Origin: Duganella dendranthematis
GTDB lineage: Bacteria > Pseudomonadota > Gammaproteobacteria > Burkholderiales > Burkholderiaceae_D
Assembly: GCF_012849375.1 (NCBI RefSeq)
Contig: NZ_CP051684.1
Coordinates: 3,162,001-3,226,000 of the forward strand
Length of the DNA stretch: 64,000 nt
Direction: 5' to 3'
Position 1 is the stretch's first letter. Each line of letters starts with the position of its first letter. Shown piece after piece: positions 23,498 to 32,217 of the stretch. Position numbers and translations under genes: made by a program. The notes under the pieces are model-generated. The model saw nothing but the letters and a program-made list of their open reading frames with translations. It searched no databases and was not told the DNA's origin.

Positions 23498-25003
23498 ATG
23501 TCCTTCCTGATCGTTCTTGCCGCGCTGGCGTTCCTGATGCTGGCCGCGTATCGCGGCTACAGCGTGATCCTGTTTGCCCCAGTGGCCGCGCTGGGCGCGG
23601 TGCTGCTGACCGATCCGGGCGCGGTGGCGCCGGTGTTCAGCGGCATCTTCATGGACAAGATGGTTGGCTTCATGAAGCTGTACTTCCCGGTGTTCTTGCT
23701 GGGGGCGGTGTTCGGCAAGCTGATTGAGCTGTCGGGCTTTTCGGAATCGATCGTGGTGGCGGCCATCAAGTACATCGGCCGCACGCGCGCCAACGCCGTC
23801 ATCGTGCTGGTGTGCGCGCTGCTGACGTATGGCGGCGTGTCGCTGTTTGTGGTGGTGTTTGCCGTCTACCCATTTGCGGCCGAGTTGTACAAGCAGAGCA
23901 ATATCCCCAAGCGGCTGATGCCGGGCGCGATTGCGCTGGGGGCGTTTTCGTTCACCATGGATACCTTGCCGGGCACGCCGCAGATCCAGAACATCATTCC
24001 CACCACGTTCTTCAAGACCACCGGCTGGGCCGCGCCGTGGCTGGGCGTGATCGGCTCGATCGTCACGCTGGCCGCCGGCCTGGCCTTCCTCGAGTGGCGC
24101 CGCCGCGCGGCGATGGCGACGGGGGAGGGCTATGAGGCCGCCACGTCGGCCACCACCACCGCCGTGCCGGTAGCTGCCGCTGGCGTCGCCAGCGCATCGG
24201 CTGCCGCGTCGGCCGCGACCACCGCCGTGCCAACACCTGCCGCCGGCGCTGGTGCCAACTCTGGCGCCGCCGCGCGCGCCGGCCTGCCGCATCCGCTGCT
24301 GTCGGTGGCGCCGCTGGTGCTGGTCGGCGTCGCCAACTTCGTGCTGACCAAACTGATCCCCGGCTGGTACGGTGACAACTACGCCCTCACGGCCGACGCC
24401 TTGCCCGGCCTGCACGCGCCGATCACGCTGACCGTCAAATCCGTGACCGGCATCTGGGCGGTGGAAGGTGCGCTGCTGCTGGGCATTCTGCTGACCATCG
24501 CCACCGCTTTCCAGCGTATTCGCCTCACTTTCGCCGACGGCACCAAGGCCGCCGTCGGCGGCGCGCTGCTGGCGGCCATGAACACCGCGTCCGAATATGG
24601 CTTCGGCGGGGTGATCGCCGCGCTGCCGGGCTTTCTGTCGGTCAGCGAAGCGCTGCGCAGCGTGCCGAATCCGCTGGTCAACGCCGCCGTCTCGGTGACC
24701 GCGCTGGCTGGCATCACCGGCTCCGCCTCGGGTGGCATGAGCATCGCGCTGGCCGCCATGTCGGACCAGTTCATCAAGGCCGCCGACGCCGCGCACATCC
24801 CGCTGGAAGTGATGCACCGCGTGGTGGCGATGGCCAGTGGCGGCATGGACACCTTGCCGCACAACGGCGCCGTCATCACGCTGCTGGCCGTCACCGGCCT
24901 GACGCACCGGCAATCCTACCGCGACATCTTCGGCATCACCGTCATCAAGACGCTGGCAGTGTTTTTTGTGATCGCGGTCTACTACCTGACCGGACTGGTG
25001 TAA
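23498..25003 (+). CDS. GntP family permease (gluconate/organic acid:H+ symporter)
   Basis: Polytopic inner-membrane transporter of 501 residues. Family signatures include PVFLLGAVFGKLIELSG, TYGGVSLFVVVFAVYP, DTLPGTPQIQNIIPTTFF near residue 160 and ASGGMDTLPHNGAV near residue 448. The loop at about 205-270 is an unusual Ala/Thr/Val-rich low-complexity insert between two helical halves. GntP members take up gluconate, D-glycerate, fructuronate or related acids; no sugar-acid kinase or dehydratase is next to it to narrow this down. CCCGGAG precedes the ATG. The last 59 bases overlap the 3' end of the convergent glycosylase gene. Confidence 0.9.
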   Translation: MSFLIVLAALAFLMLAAYRGYSVILFAPVAALGAVLLTDPGAVAPVFSGIFMDKMVGFMKLYFPVFLLGAVFGKLIELSGFSESIVVAAIKYIGRTRANAVIVLVCALLTYGGVSLFVVVFAVYPFAAELYKQSNIPKRLMPGAIALGAFSFTMDTLPGTPQIQNIIPTTFFKTTGWAAPWLGVIGSIVTLAAGLAFLEWRRRAAMATGEGYEAATSATTTAVPVAAAGVASASAAASAATTAVPTPAAGAGANSGAAARAGLPHPLLSVAPLVLVGVANFVLTKLIPGWYGDNYALTADALPGLHAPITLTVKSVTGIWAVEGALLLGILLTIATAFQRIRLTFADGTKAAVGGALLAAMNTASEYGFGGVIAALPGFLSVSEALRSVPNPLVNAAVSVTALAGITGSASGGMSIALAAMSDQFIKAADAAHIPLEVMHRVVAMASGGMDTLPHNGAVITLLAVTGLTHRQSYRDIFGITVIKTLAVFFVIAVYYLTGLV

Positions 25004-25748
25004 CTGCAGCGGGCGGATACTGCTTCTGGCAGCGGGTGCAGAAAAAACTGCGGCGTTTGGTCTTGCCCAGATGCGCCTTGTGGAACGGGATATCGCAGCG
25101 CGGGCAGATGCGCTTGGTGTGCGCCTGCCAATGCTGCTTGAGCACGAAGGCTTTCTTCCAGCGCAGGAAATCGAAGGCATAGGCGCGCATCTCGGCGACG
25201 AACTCGCGCTGCTTGGCGGCCGACAGCGCGCCGACCGTAGACAGCGGGTGGACGCGGATGCGGAACAGCACCTCGTTCTTGAAGATGTTGCCGGCGCCGG
25301 AAAAAATCTCCTGGTCCAGCGCGGCATCGCACACCAGCATGTCCGGCTCGGCGCGCAGCTTTTTCAGCACCACCTTGGGGTCCCACTGGTCCGCCATCAC
25401 ATCCACGCGCCAGTCATACTGCGCGTCCAGATCCGGCGGCAGCGTCTTGACCGAGCAGGTGTAGAAATTGAACTCGTCGCCGTCGTCGAAGCCGAGGCTC
25501 AGGCGTGGCACGGCGTCCTTGCGCTCGTTGATGCGGTAGCTGCCGAACATCAGCAAATGGATGCGCAGGGCCAGGGTCGGCAGCTGGATCAGGAAATGCT
25601 TGCCCCAGCTGCGCAACGCCAGAATCGGCTGCCCCTCCAGCGCGGCGAAATCGACGCCCTTGCTGTTGCCGCTGGCGCGCGTGATGGTGCGGCCGGCAAA
25701 GCCCTCGGCCGCTTCACGCAAGATCACAATTGACGGTCCTTCGGGCAT
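24945..25748 (-). CDS. Nei/Fpg family DNA glycosylase (endonuclease VIII-like)
   Basis: Base-excision repair enzyme of 267 residues that removes oxidised bases and cuts the abasic site. The N-terminus is MPEGPS, giving the catalytic Pro2 and Glu3. The helix-two-turn-helix has GAGNIFKNEVLFRIRVHP, and the C-terminal zinc finger has CPRC ... CTRC near residues 218-245. After the finger the chain continues for about 25 residues of basic tail, which is encoded over the 3' end of the convergent gntP-type gene. GGAGAC lies upstream of the ATG. Confidence 0.93.
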   Translation of the reverse strand: MPEGPSIVILREAAEGFAGRTITRASGNSKGVDFAALEGQPILALRSWGKHFLIQLPTLALRIHLLMFGSYRINERKDAVPRLSLGFDDGDEFNFYTCSVKTLPPDLDAQYDWRVDVMADQWDPKVVLKKLRAEPDMLVCDAALDQEIFSGAGNIFKNEVLFRIRVHPLSTVGALSAAKQREFVAEMRAYAFDFLRWKKAFVLKQHWQAHTKRICPRCDIPFHKAHLGKTKRRSFFCTRCQKQYPPAAVTPVRSGSRPRSQKTLPAS

Positions 25749-25809
25749 GCGCTGTCTCCACTGGCTACGGGCCTCCAGTGTCGCCGCGCCGCTGCGGCCG
25801 GACTGTACG

Positions 25810-26523
25810 TTAGCTCACCGAGCCGTCCAGCAGATTGTGGATGCTGTAGCTCATCATCGCCAGGAAGGCCACCAGGCCCAGGTACATCACGCCATAGTTG
25901 ATGCGGGTGTCGCGCGGCACCGTGTAGTAGCTGGCGTCCTTGGCGGGATCGCCCCAGATGGCTTCCTTCAGCTGCGGGTAGGCCAGCACCGCCACCAGGA
26001 TCAGCATCGGGCTCGGATGATAGAAGAACAGCGCCGCCAGCAGCGGCACGCCGGCCAGCCACACCTTGGGCGAGAGGATGGCCGTGATGCGGCCGCCATC
26101 CAGCGGCGAGATAGGAATCAGGTTGAACAGGTTGATCATGCAGCCGGCATAGGCCAGCGCCAGCAGCAGGCTGCTGTCCTGGTCGCGGGCCAGGAAGTAG
26201 CAGGCCACCGACGCCAGCGTGCCGGCCAGCGGCCCGGCAAAGCCGATGTAGGCTTCGGTTTCGACATCATGCGGCAGCTGCTTGAGCGCGATCCAGGCGC
26301 CGACGAAGGGGATAAAGGTGGGCGCGCCGACCTCCAGCCCGCGCTGGCGCGCCGCCGCGTAATGGCCCATCTCGTGGACGAAAATCAGCGCCACGAAACC
26401 GACCGCGTAGCGCCAGCCATAGATCCAGCTATACGCCACGATCGACAGCAGCATGGTGCCGCAGGTCATCAGCAGCTTGCCCATCTTGCCGGCCGCCAGC
26501 AGCCAGATGATCAACTTGCCCAT
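25810..26523 (-). CDS. M50 family (site-2 protease type) membrane metalloprotease
   Basis: Intramembrane zinc protease of 237 residues with about six transmembrane segments. The zinc site HEMGH is at residues 50-54, and the third ligand is in NLIPISPLDGGR (Asp142). It is the short form without a PDZ domain, unlike RseP. It starts four bases after the stop of the DUF2167 gene, so the two are cotranscribed and may act together at the membrane. Substrates are unknown. Confidence 0.92.
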   Translation of the reverse strand: MGKLIIWLLAAGKMGKLLMTCGTMLLSIVAYSWIYGWRYAVGFVALIFVHEMGHYAAARQRGLEVGAPTFIPFVGAWIALKQLPHDVETEAYIGFAGPLAGTLASVACYFLARDQDSSLLLALAYAGCMINLFNLIPISPLDGGRITAILSPKVWLAGVPLLAALFFYHPSPMLILVAVLAYPQLKEAIWGDPAKDASYYTVPRDTRINYGVMYLGLVAFLAMMSYSIHNLLDGSVS

Positions 26524-26527
26524 GGGC

Positions 26528-27490
26528 TTACTCCGGCTTGCTCAGGTCGACCGGGGCGGCAGCCTGCTCCGTTGCCTTGGCGTCCTTCTTGCGGCCCAGC
26601 AGCTTGTAGATCCAGCTGCCCGCCGCCGCTACGCCCAGCAGCAAGACCTTCTTGAACGCCAGCAGCAGCGCGAAGATCTTGCCGAAGAAGCCCAGCTTGG
26701 CCGCGACGCCGCCCGCCACCAGCGCCGCCAGGCCGTACTCGGCCACCTTGTCGGTGCTGGCGTTGAAATCGGTGTAGCGGTTGCCCGGCGTGAACTCGGT
26801 GAAGGCGGTGACCTTCTTCATCTCCTGCTTGACCTGGGCGATCTGCTCCATGCCGGACACGGCGTTGAGCACCAGCACGCCTTCGCGGCCCAGCACGCGG
26901 ATGTTGTAGTTCAAGCCGTTTTCCTTGCTGCCGTCGGTATGCAGTTCCTTGGCCCAGTACAGCTTGTGCTGGCCCTTGTCGTAGCTGGGCTGCTCGGCCC
27001 AGCCGACCAGCGACATCGGCGCATAACCCTGTTCCTGGCGTGCCTTGTTGTTCTCGGCCATGCCTTCCTGCATATCCTTCAGCAGGTCGGTGTAGTTGAT
27101 CTTGTCGGCGTCGTCGTCCTTGACGTGGCCGTCCTTGTCGTAGGTGACCACTACGCCCCAGCCCGCTTCGCTGAGCGGATTGACGTCGGCCGGCACGATC
27201 ATGCCCAGCGTTTTGGCGCCGGGCGGATTGCCCCAGCCGTCGGTGATCAGTTTTTCCGTGTCGGCCGGATCGAGGTAGCGGAAGCTGGCCGGCAGGTCCA
27301 TGGTGGCGATCTCGCCGGGCAGCTTGATTTTGCCCTCGCGGAAATTCAGCGAGGCGAGGAACTGCTGGGCCGAGACTTGCGGCGCTGAAGCAGAAGCGGG
27401 AGAAGCGGCTGAAGCGGCAGGTTCGGCCGCCTGCGCCGGCAGCGTGGCAGCCAGGCTCAGGCAGAGCAGGGTGGTGAGAAGACGGCGCAT
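26528..27490 (-). CDS. DUF2167 domain membrane protein
   Basis: Exported protein of 320 residues. A signal peptide (MRRLLTTLLCLSLAATLPAQA) is followed by an Ala/Ser/Pro-rich linker (24-40) and the DUF2167 core with GWGNPP, LGMIVPADVNPLSE, WGVVVTYDKDGHVKDDDADKI and GWAEQPSYD...HKLYWAKEL. Two hydrophobic segments near residues 255-300 anchor its C-terminus in the inner membrane, leaving a short Lys-rich tail. The role of DUF2167 is not established. The four-base gap to the M50 protease gene suggests a functional pair. Confidence 0.9.
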   Translation of the reverse strand: MRRLLTTLLCLSLAATLPAQAAEPAASAASPASASAPQVSAQQFLASLNFREGKIKLPGEIATMDLPASFRYLDPADTEKLITDGWGNPPGAKTLGMIVPADVNPLSEAGWGVVVTYDKDGHVKDDDADKINYTDLLKDMQEGMAENNKARQEQGYAPMSLVGWAEQPSYDKGQHKLYWAKELHTDGSKENGLNYNIRVLGREGVLVLNAVSGMEQIAQVKQEMKKVTAFTEFTPGNRYTDFNASTDKVAEYGLAALVAGGVAAKLGFFGKIFALLLAFKKVLLLGVAAAGSWIYKLLGRKKDAKATEQAAAPVDLSKPE

Positions 27491-27620
27491 GAAAACTCCT
27501 TGTCATAAAAGCAGTATCCTACAGGAAACTTGCGGATTTGGTAATTACTTATGACATTGTCGCCAACATTTATTCGTGGCAGTATTGCCGATTCATGTAC
27601 CACCCTTGAGGGAGCCCAGA

Positions 27621-29270
27621 TTGAAAAAAACCATGCTTGCCCTGTCGTTGCTGGTCGCCTTTGGCGTGCACGCCGCCAATGGTCCCGAGATCGACGCCAA
27701 ACGCCTGTCGCAGGACGTCAAAGTGCTGTCGTCCGACGCATTTGAAGGCCGCGGCCCGCACACCGCCGGCGAAACCAAGACCGTCGCCTACCTGATCGAA
27801 CAATTCAAGGCCGCCGGCCTGCAGCCGGGCGGCGACGTGGTCAAGGGCCAGCGCAGCTGGACCCAGGACGTGCCGCTGGGCCGTTTTGAAATCAAGGGCC
27901 CGGTGACGCTGAGCGTCAACGACGGCAAGAGCGTGCAGCCGCTGCGCCAGGGCGACGACCTGGCGGTGCGCGCCGCCATGAACGGCGCCAAACTGGTCGA
28001 CATCAAGAACGCGCCGCTGGTGTTCGTCGGTTACGGTGTCACCGCGCCGGAGCGCCAGTGGGACGACTTCAAGGGCCAGGACCTGAAGGGCAAGCTGGCG
28101 GTGGTGCTGATTAACGACCCCGACTTCGAAACCGGCCAGGGCGATTTCGGCGGCAAGGCCATGACCTACTATGGCCGCTGGACCTACAAGTATGAAGAGA
28201 TGGCACGCCGCGGCGCGCTGGGCACCATCATCGTGCACGAGACCGCGCCAGCCTCGTATGGCTGGAACACGGTCAAGAACTCCAACACCAACGTCATGTA
28301 CGACATCGTGCGCAAGAAGCCGGCCGAGGCGCACGCGCCGATGGAAGCCTGGATCCAGCGCGACCTGGCGGTCGACCTGTTCAAGCGCGGCGGCCTGGAT
28401 TTCGAGGCGCTCAAGAAGCAGGCGCAGACGCGCGACTTCAAGCCGGTGCAGCTGAAGGACGTCACGCTGTCGGCCCACTACGCGGTGGACGCGCAGGTGA
28501 TCGTATCGAAGAACGTGGCGGCGCGCGTGGTCGGCGTCCAGCGGCCGAAGGAAACCGTGATCTACAGCGGTCACTGGGACCACCTGGGCGTGGGCCTGCC
28601 AGACGCCAAGGGCGACAAGATCTACAACGGCGCGGTCGACAACGGCACCGGCATTGCCGCGCTGCTGGAACTGGCGCGCGCCTACGGCAAGGCGCCGGCG
28701 CCGCAGCGCACCGTGGCCTTCCTGGCCGTCACCGCCGAAGAGAAGGGCCTGCTGGGTTCCGAATACTACGCGGCCAACCCGCTGTACCCGCTGGCCACCA
28801 CGGTCGGCGTGATCAATATGGACGCCCTCAGCCCGCACGGCCTGACGCGCAACTTCACCATCTCCGGCAGCGCCAAGCTGGATCTGCTGGACCAGCTGAT
28901 CGCCAAGGCCAAAGACTGGAACCTGGTATACAAGCCGGACCCGAAACCGGAAGCCGGCCACTTCTTCCGCTCGGACCACTTCCCGTTCGCCAAGCGCGGC
29001 GTGCCGGCCATCTCGTACGGCTCGGGCGACGACCTGGTGGAGGGCGGCCTGGCCGCCGGCGAAAAGCTGGAAGCGGACTACAACACCAACAACTACCACC
29101 AGCCGTCCGACGAGTGGCACGCCGACTGGACCTTCGCCAGCATGGCGCACGACCTGGGCCTGCTGTATGCGCTGGGCCGCGACCTGGCCGACTCCAAGGC
29201 CTGGCCGAACTGGTCGCAGGACGCCGAGTTCCGCGCCGCGCGCGACGCCACTGCAAAGGAACGCAAATAA
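27621..29270 (+). CDS. M28 family zinc aminopeptidase, secreted
   Basis: Secreted aminopeptidase of 549 residues. I place the start at the TTG at 27621, with GGAG six bases upstream; it reads (M)KKTMLALSLLVAFGVHA as signal peptide. The next in-frame ATG is at 27633. A PA-type domain insert (about 130-260) is followed by the catalytic core: GHWDHLG (His318), VDNGTG (Asp340), AEEKGLLGSEYYA (Glu373 and Glu374), VINMDAL and the late SDHFPFAKRGVPA histidine. All M28 zinc ligands appear to be present. It is followed by an intrinsic terminator and then the M16 peptidase gene in the same direction. Confidence 0.93.
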   Translation: MKKTMLALSLLVAFGVHAANGPEIDAKRLSQDVKVLSSDAFEGRGPHTAGETKTVAYLIEQFKAAGLQPGGDVVKGQRSWTQDVPLGRFEIKGPVTLSVNDGKSVQPLRQGDDLAVRAAMNGAKLVDIKNAPLVFVGYGVTAPERQWDDFKGQDLKGKLAVVLINDPDFETGQGDFGGKAMTYYGRWTYKYEEMARRGALGTIIVHETAPASYGWNTVKNSNTNVMYDIVRKKPAEAHAPMEAWIQRDLAVDLFKRGGLDFEALKKQAQTRDFKPVQLKDVTLSAHYAVDAQVIVSKNVAARVVGVQRPKETVIYSGHWDHLGVGLPDAKGDKIYNGAVDNGTGIAALLELARAYGKAPAPQRTVAFLAVTAEEKGLLGSEYYAANPLYPLATTVGVINMDALSPHGLTRNFTISGSAKLDLLDQLIAKAKDWNLVYKPDPKPEAGHFFRSDHFPFAKRGVPAISYGSGDDLVEGGLAAGEKLEADYNTNNYHQPSDEWHADWTFASMAHDLGLLYALGRDLADSKAWPNWSQDAEFRAARDATAKERK

Positions 29271-29321
29271 GCGTATGCAAAAAAAGCTGGGCAAACTTAT
29301 CTAAACCTTAATAGAATGGCC

Positions 29322-29356
29322 GGGCGCCTGCTACAACGCAGGCGCCCATTTTTTTT
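29322..29356 (+). terminator. Intrinsic terminator after the M28 gene
   Basis: GGGCGCCTGC (29322-29331) pairs with GCAGGCGCCC (29338-29347) around TACAAC and is followed by ATTTTTTTT. It lies 50 bases after the M28 stop and 29 bases before the M16 start, so it separates the two genes or attenuates read-through. Confidence 0.88.
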
Positions 29357-29384
29357 ACAGGTCCACTTCTTTGGGAGATACCGC

Positions 29385-32165
29385 ATGACCACGTCCTTGC
29401 GCCGCACCGTCCTCGCGGCCGCCATTGCGCTGCTATCCGCCGGTGCCACCGGCGCCGCGTATGCCGCCGACACCACCAAGCCTGTCGCCAAAAGCGACAT
29501 CGCGATTCCCGACATCCCGTACACCAAATTCGTGCTGAAAAACGGCCTGACCTTGCTGGTACATGAAGACCACAAGACGCCGGTGGTGGCGATCAACACC
29601 TGGTACCACGTCGGCTCCAAGAACGAAAAGCCCGGCAAGACCGGCTTTGCCCACCTGTTCGAGCACTTGATGTTCAGCGGCAGCGAGAACTTCAACCAGA
29701 CCTACATCAACGCGCTGGAACGCATCGGCGCCACCGACCTGAATGGCACCACCAACGGCGACCGCACCAACTACTTCCAGAACGTGCCGACCTCGATGCT
29801 GGACTACGTGCTGTTCGCCGAGAGCGACCGCATGGGCCATTTGCTCGGCGTGCTCGATCAGAAGAAGCTGGACCTGCAACGCGGCGTGGTGCAGAACGAG
29901 AAGCGCCTGGGCGAGAACCGCCCGTACGGCGTGACGCGCCAGCTGCTGGCGGAGAACACCTGGCCGGTCGGCCACCCGTATTCGTGGACCACGATCGGCT
30001 CGATGGCGGACCTGGATGCGGCGTCGATGACCGATGTGCAGGACTGGTTCAAGACTAACTACGGTCCGAACAACGTGACGCTGGTGCTGGCCGGCGACAT
30101 CACGCCGGAACAGGCGCGTGAAAAAGTCGAGAAGTATTACGGCGACATCCCGGCCGGCCCGCCGCTGGCCAAGCAGCAGGAGTGGATCGCCAAGCGCACC
30201 GGCACCCATCGCGGCACGGTGCAGGACCGCGTGCCGCAGGCGCGCATCTACCGCGTGTGGAATGTCCCGGGCAGCCACACGGCCACCGAACCGCTGCTGG
30301 ACCTGGCGGCCAAGGTGCTGGGCGGCGGCAAGACCTCGCGCTTCTATAAGCGGCTGGTGTACCAGGACCAGTTGGCGACCGACGCCAGCGCCTTTAACAG
30401 CTCGTCGGAAATCGCCGGACAGTTTTACGTGGTGCTGACTGCGCGCCCCGGCGCCGACAGCGCCAAGTTGGAACGCGCCGGCGACGAGGAGCTGCAGGCG
30501 CTGGTCAAGTCCGGTCCCACCGCAGCGGAACTGGAACTGGCCAAGACCGCGATCCTGGCGCAGTACACCCGCGTCGTCGAGCGCATCGGCGGCTTTGGCG
30601 GCAAGAGCGACCTGCTGGCCAGCTGCACCACCTACACCGGCAATCCGGAGTGCTACAAGGACTACCTGAAGGCGATCAAGGCGGCCACGCCGGCGCAGGT
30701 CAAACAGGCCTTGCAGACCTGGGTGTCCGATGGCGACTACGTGCTGGACGTGCAGCCCTATCCGACCAACCTGACCACTACCGCCAAGCTGGATCGCAGC
30801 CAGCCGCCGGCGCTGGGCAAGCCTGAGCAACTGAAGCTGCCGGCGATGCAGAAGGCCACGCTGTCGAATGGCCTGAAGGTGGTGCTGGCGGAACGCCACA
30901 CGGCGCAGCTGGTGAACTTCTCGCTGATCATCGATGCCGGCTTTGCGTCGGACAGCGAGAAAACCCGGGGACTGGCCAGCCTGACCGGCCGCCTGCTGGA
31001 AGAGGGCACCACCACGCGCAGCGCGGCTGACATCAGCGCCGCGTTTGAGTCGCTGGGCGCCGAGTTCTCGGTCGGCACGGGGCTGGACAGCGCCAACGTC
31101 AACCTCAACACGCTGAAGGCGACGCTGCCGAAGGCGCTGGATGTATATGCGGACGTGATCCAGCATCCGGCCTTCGCGCAGAAAGAGCTGGATCGCCAGA
31201 AGCAGATCCGCCTGGCCAACATCGCGCGCGAGAAATCGTCGCCGTCCGAAATGGGCCTGCGTTTGCTGCCATCGCTGGTGTACGGCGCCGGCCACGCCTA
31301 CGCGGGACCGATCAGCGGCAGCGGCAGCGAAGCGACGGTGGGCGGCCTGACGCGCGACGACGTGGCCAGCTACCACCAAGCCTGGTTCAAGCCGAACAAC
31401 GCCACACTGCTGGTGGTGGGCGACACCACGCTGGCCGAGGTGACGCCGCTGCTGGAGAAGGCGTTCGGCGGCTGGAAAGCCGGCGCCGCGCCGAAGAAGG
31501 AGATCGCCACGGTAACGCCGACAGCCAAACCGCTGGTCTATTTGCTGGACAAGCCGGGCGCGCAGCAAAGCGTGATCTATGGCGTGCAGCTGGCGTCGGC
31601 CAGCAATGCGCCGGATGACGTGGAACTGGACGTGATCAACGACGTCTTTGGCGGCACCTTCAGCTCGCGCATCAATATGAACCTGCGCGAGGACAAGCAC
31701 TGGTCGTACGGCGTCAACGCCGGCCTGCGTGCGGCCGCCGGCCAGCGCCTGTATCTGAGTTCTTCGCCGGTGCAGACCGACAAGACCAAGGAGTCGTTGC
31801 AGGAGCTGCAGCAGGAGTATGCCAACATCGCCGGCGCCAAGCCGATCACCGCGGCCGAACTGTCCGACGCGCAGACCAACGAGACGCTCGGTTTGCCGGG
31901 ATCGTTCGAAACCGCCGGCCAGCTGGCGGGCGCCTACGGCAAGATCATCCGCTACAAGCTGCCGGAGAACTACTATGACACCTTCACCGGCCGCGTGCTG
32001 GCGCTGACGCCGGACAAGGCCAACGCGCTGGCGGCGCAGGCCATCACGCCGAACCGGCTGGTATGGCTGGTGGTGGGTGATCTGAGCAAGGTGGAGGCGG
32101 GCGTGCGTTCGCTGAATATCGGCGAAGTGCGCAAGATCGACGTCGACGGCAAGCCGCTGCCGTAA
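29385..32165 (+). CDS. M16 family zinc metallopeptidase (pitrilysin-like, two domains in one chain)
   Basis: Periplasmic peptidase of 926 residues with signal peptide MTTSLRRTVLAAAIALLSAGATGAAYA. The N-terminal M16 domain carries the inverted zinc motif HLFEH (90-94) and the distal ligand Glu172 in VQNEKR. The C-terminal domain (from about residue 490, LKLPAMQKATLSNGLKVVLAERH) is the usual inactive M16 repeat, with the RLLEEGTTTR stretch in place of HxxEH. Such enzymes degrade peptides enclosed in a clam-shell chamber. GGGAGA lies seven bases before the ATG at 29385. The gene ends at a long GC hairpin terminator shared with the convergent S9-like gene. Confidence 0.94.
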   Translation: MTTSLRRTVLAAAIALLSAGATGAAYAADTTKPVAKSDIAIPDIPYTKFVLKNGLTLLVHEDHKTPVVAINTWYHVGSKNEKPGKTGFAHLFEHLMFSGSENFNQTYINALERIGATDLNGTTNGDRTNYFQNVPTSMLDYVLFAESDRMGHLLGVLDQKKLDLQRGVVQNEKRLGENRPYGVTRQLLAENTWPVGHPYSWTTIGSMADLDAASMTDVQDWFKTNYGPNNVTLVLAGDITPEQAREKVEKYYGDIPAGPPLAKQQEWIAKRTGTHRGTVQDRVPQARIYRVWNVPGSHTATEPLLDLAAKVLGGGKTSRFYKRLVYQDQLATDASAFNSSSEIAGQFYVVLTARPGADSAKLERAGDEELQALVKSGPTAAELELAKTAILAQYTRVVERIGGFGGKSDLLASCTTYTGNPECYKDYLKAIKAATPAQVKQALQTWVSDGDYVLDVQPYPTNLTTTAKLDRSQPPALGKPEQLKLPAMQKATLSNGLKVVLAERHTAQLVNFSLIIDAGFASDSEKTRGLASLTGRLLEEGTTTRSAADISAAFESLGAEFSVGTGLDSANVNLNTLKATLPKALDVYADVIQHPAFAQKELDRQKQIRLANIAREKSSPSEMGLRLLPSLVYGAGHAYAGPISGSGSEATVGGLTRDDVASYHQAWFKPNNATLLVVGDTTLAEVTPLLEKAFGGWKAGAAPKKEIATVTPTAKPLVYLLDKPGAQQSVIYGVQLASASNAPDDVELDVINDVFGGTFSSRINMNLREDKHWSYGVNAGLRAAAGQRLYLSSSPVQTDKTKESLQELQQEYANIAGAKPITAAELSDAQTNETLGLPGSFETAGQLAGAYGKIIRYKLPENYYDTFTGRVLALTPDKANALAAQAITPNRLVWLVVGDLSKVEAGVRSLNIGEVRKIDVDGKPLP

Positions 32166-32179
32166 GCATCTTCGCTGAC

Positions 32180-32217
32180 ACGCCGGCCGGCGCCCGTGCG
32201 CCGCGCCGGCGTTTTTT
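32180..32217 (+). terminator. Intrinsic terminator after the M16 gene
   Basis: ACGCCGGC-CGGCGC (32180-32193) pairs with GCGCCG-C-GCCGGCGT (32198-32212) around a CCGT loop, with one bulged base, then runs into six T residues that reach the stop codon of the convergent gene. Confidence 0.88.

Noticed and set aside
22412..25327. Minus-strand open frame of 971 codons across the acyltransferase, GntP and glycosylase genes
   Set aside because: It spans three well-supported genes on both strands and translates to low-complexity His/Arg/Gly sequence without motifs.
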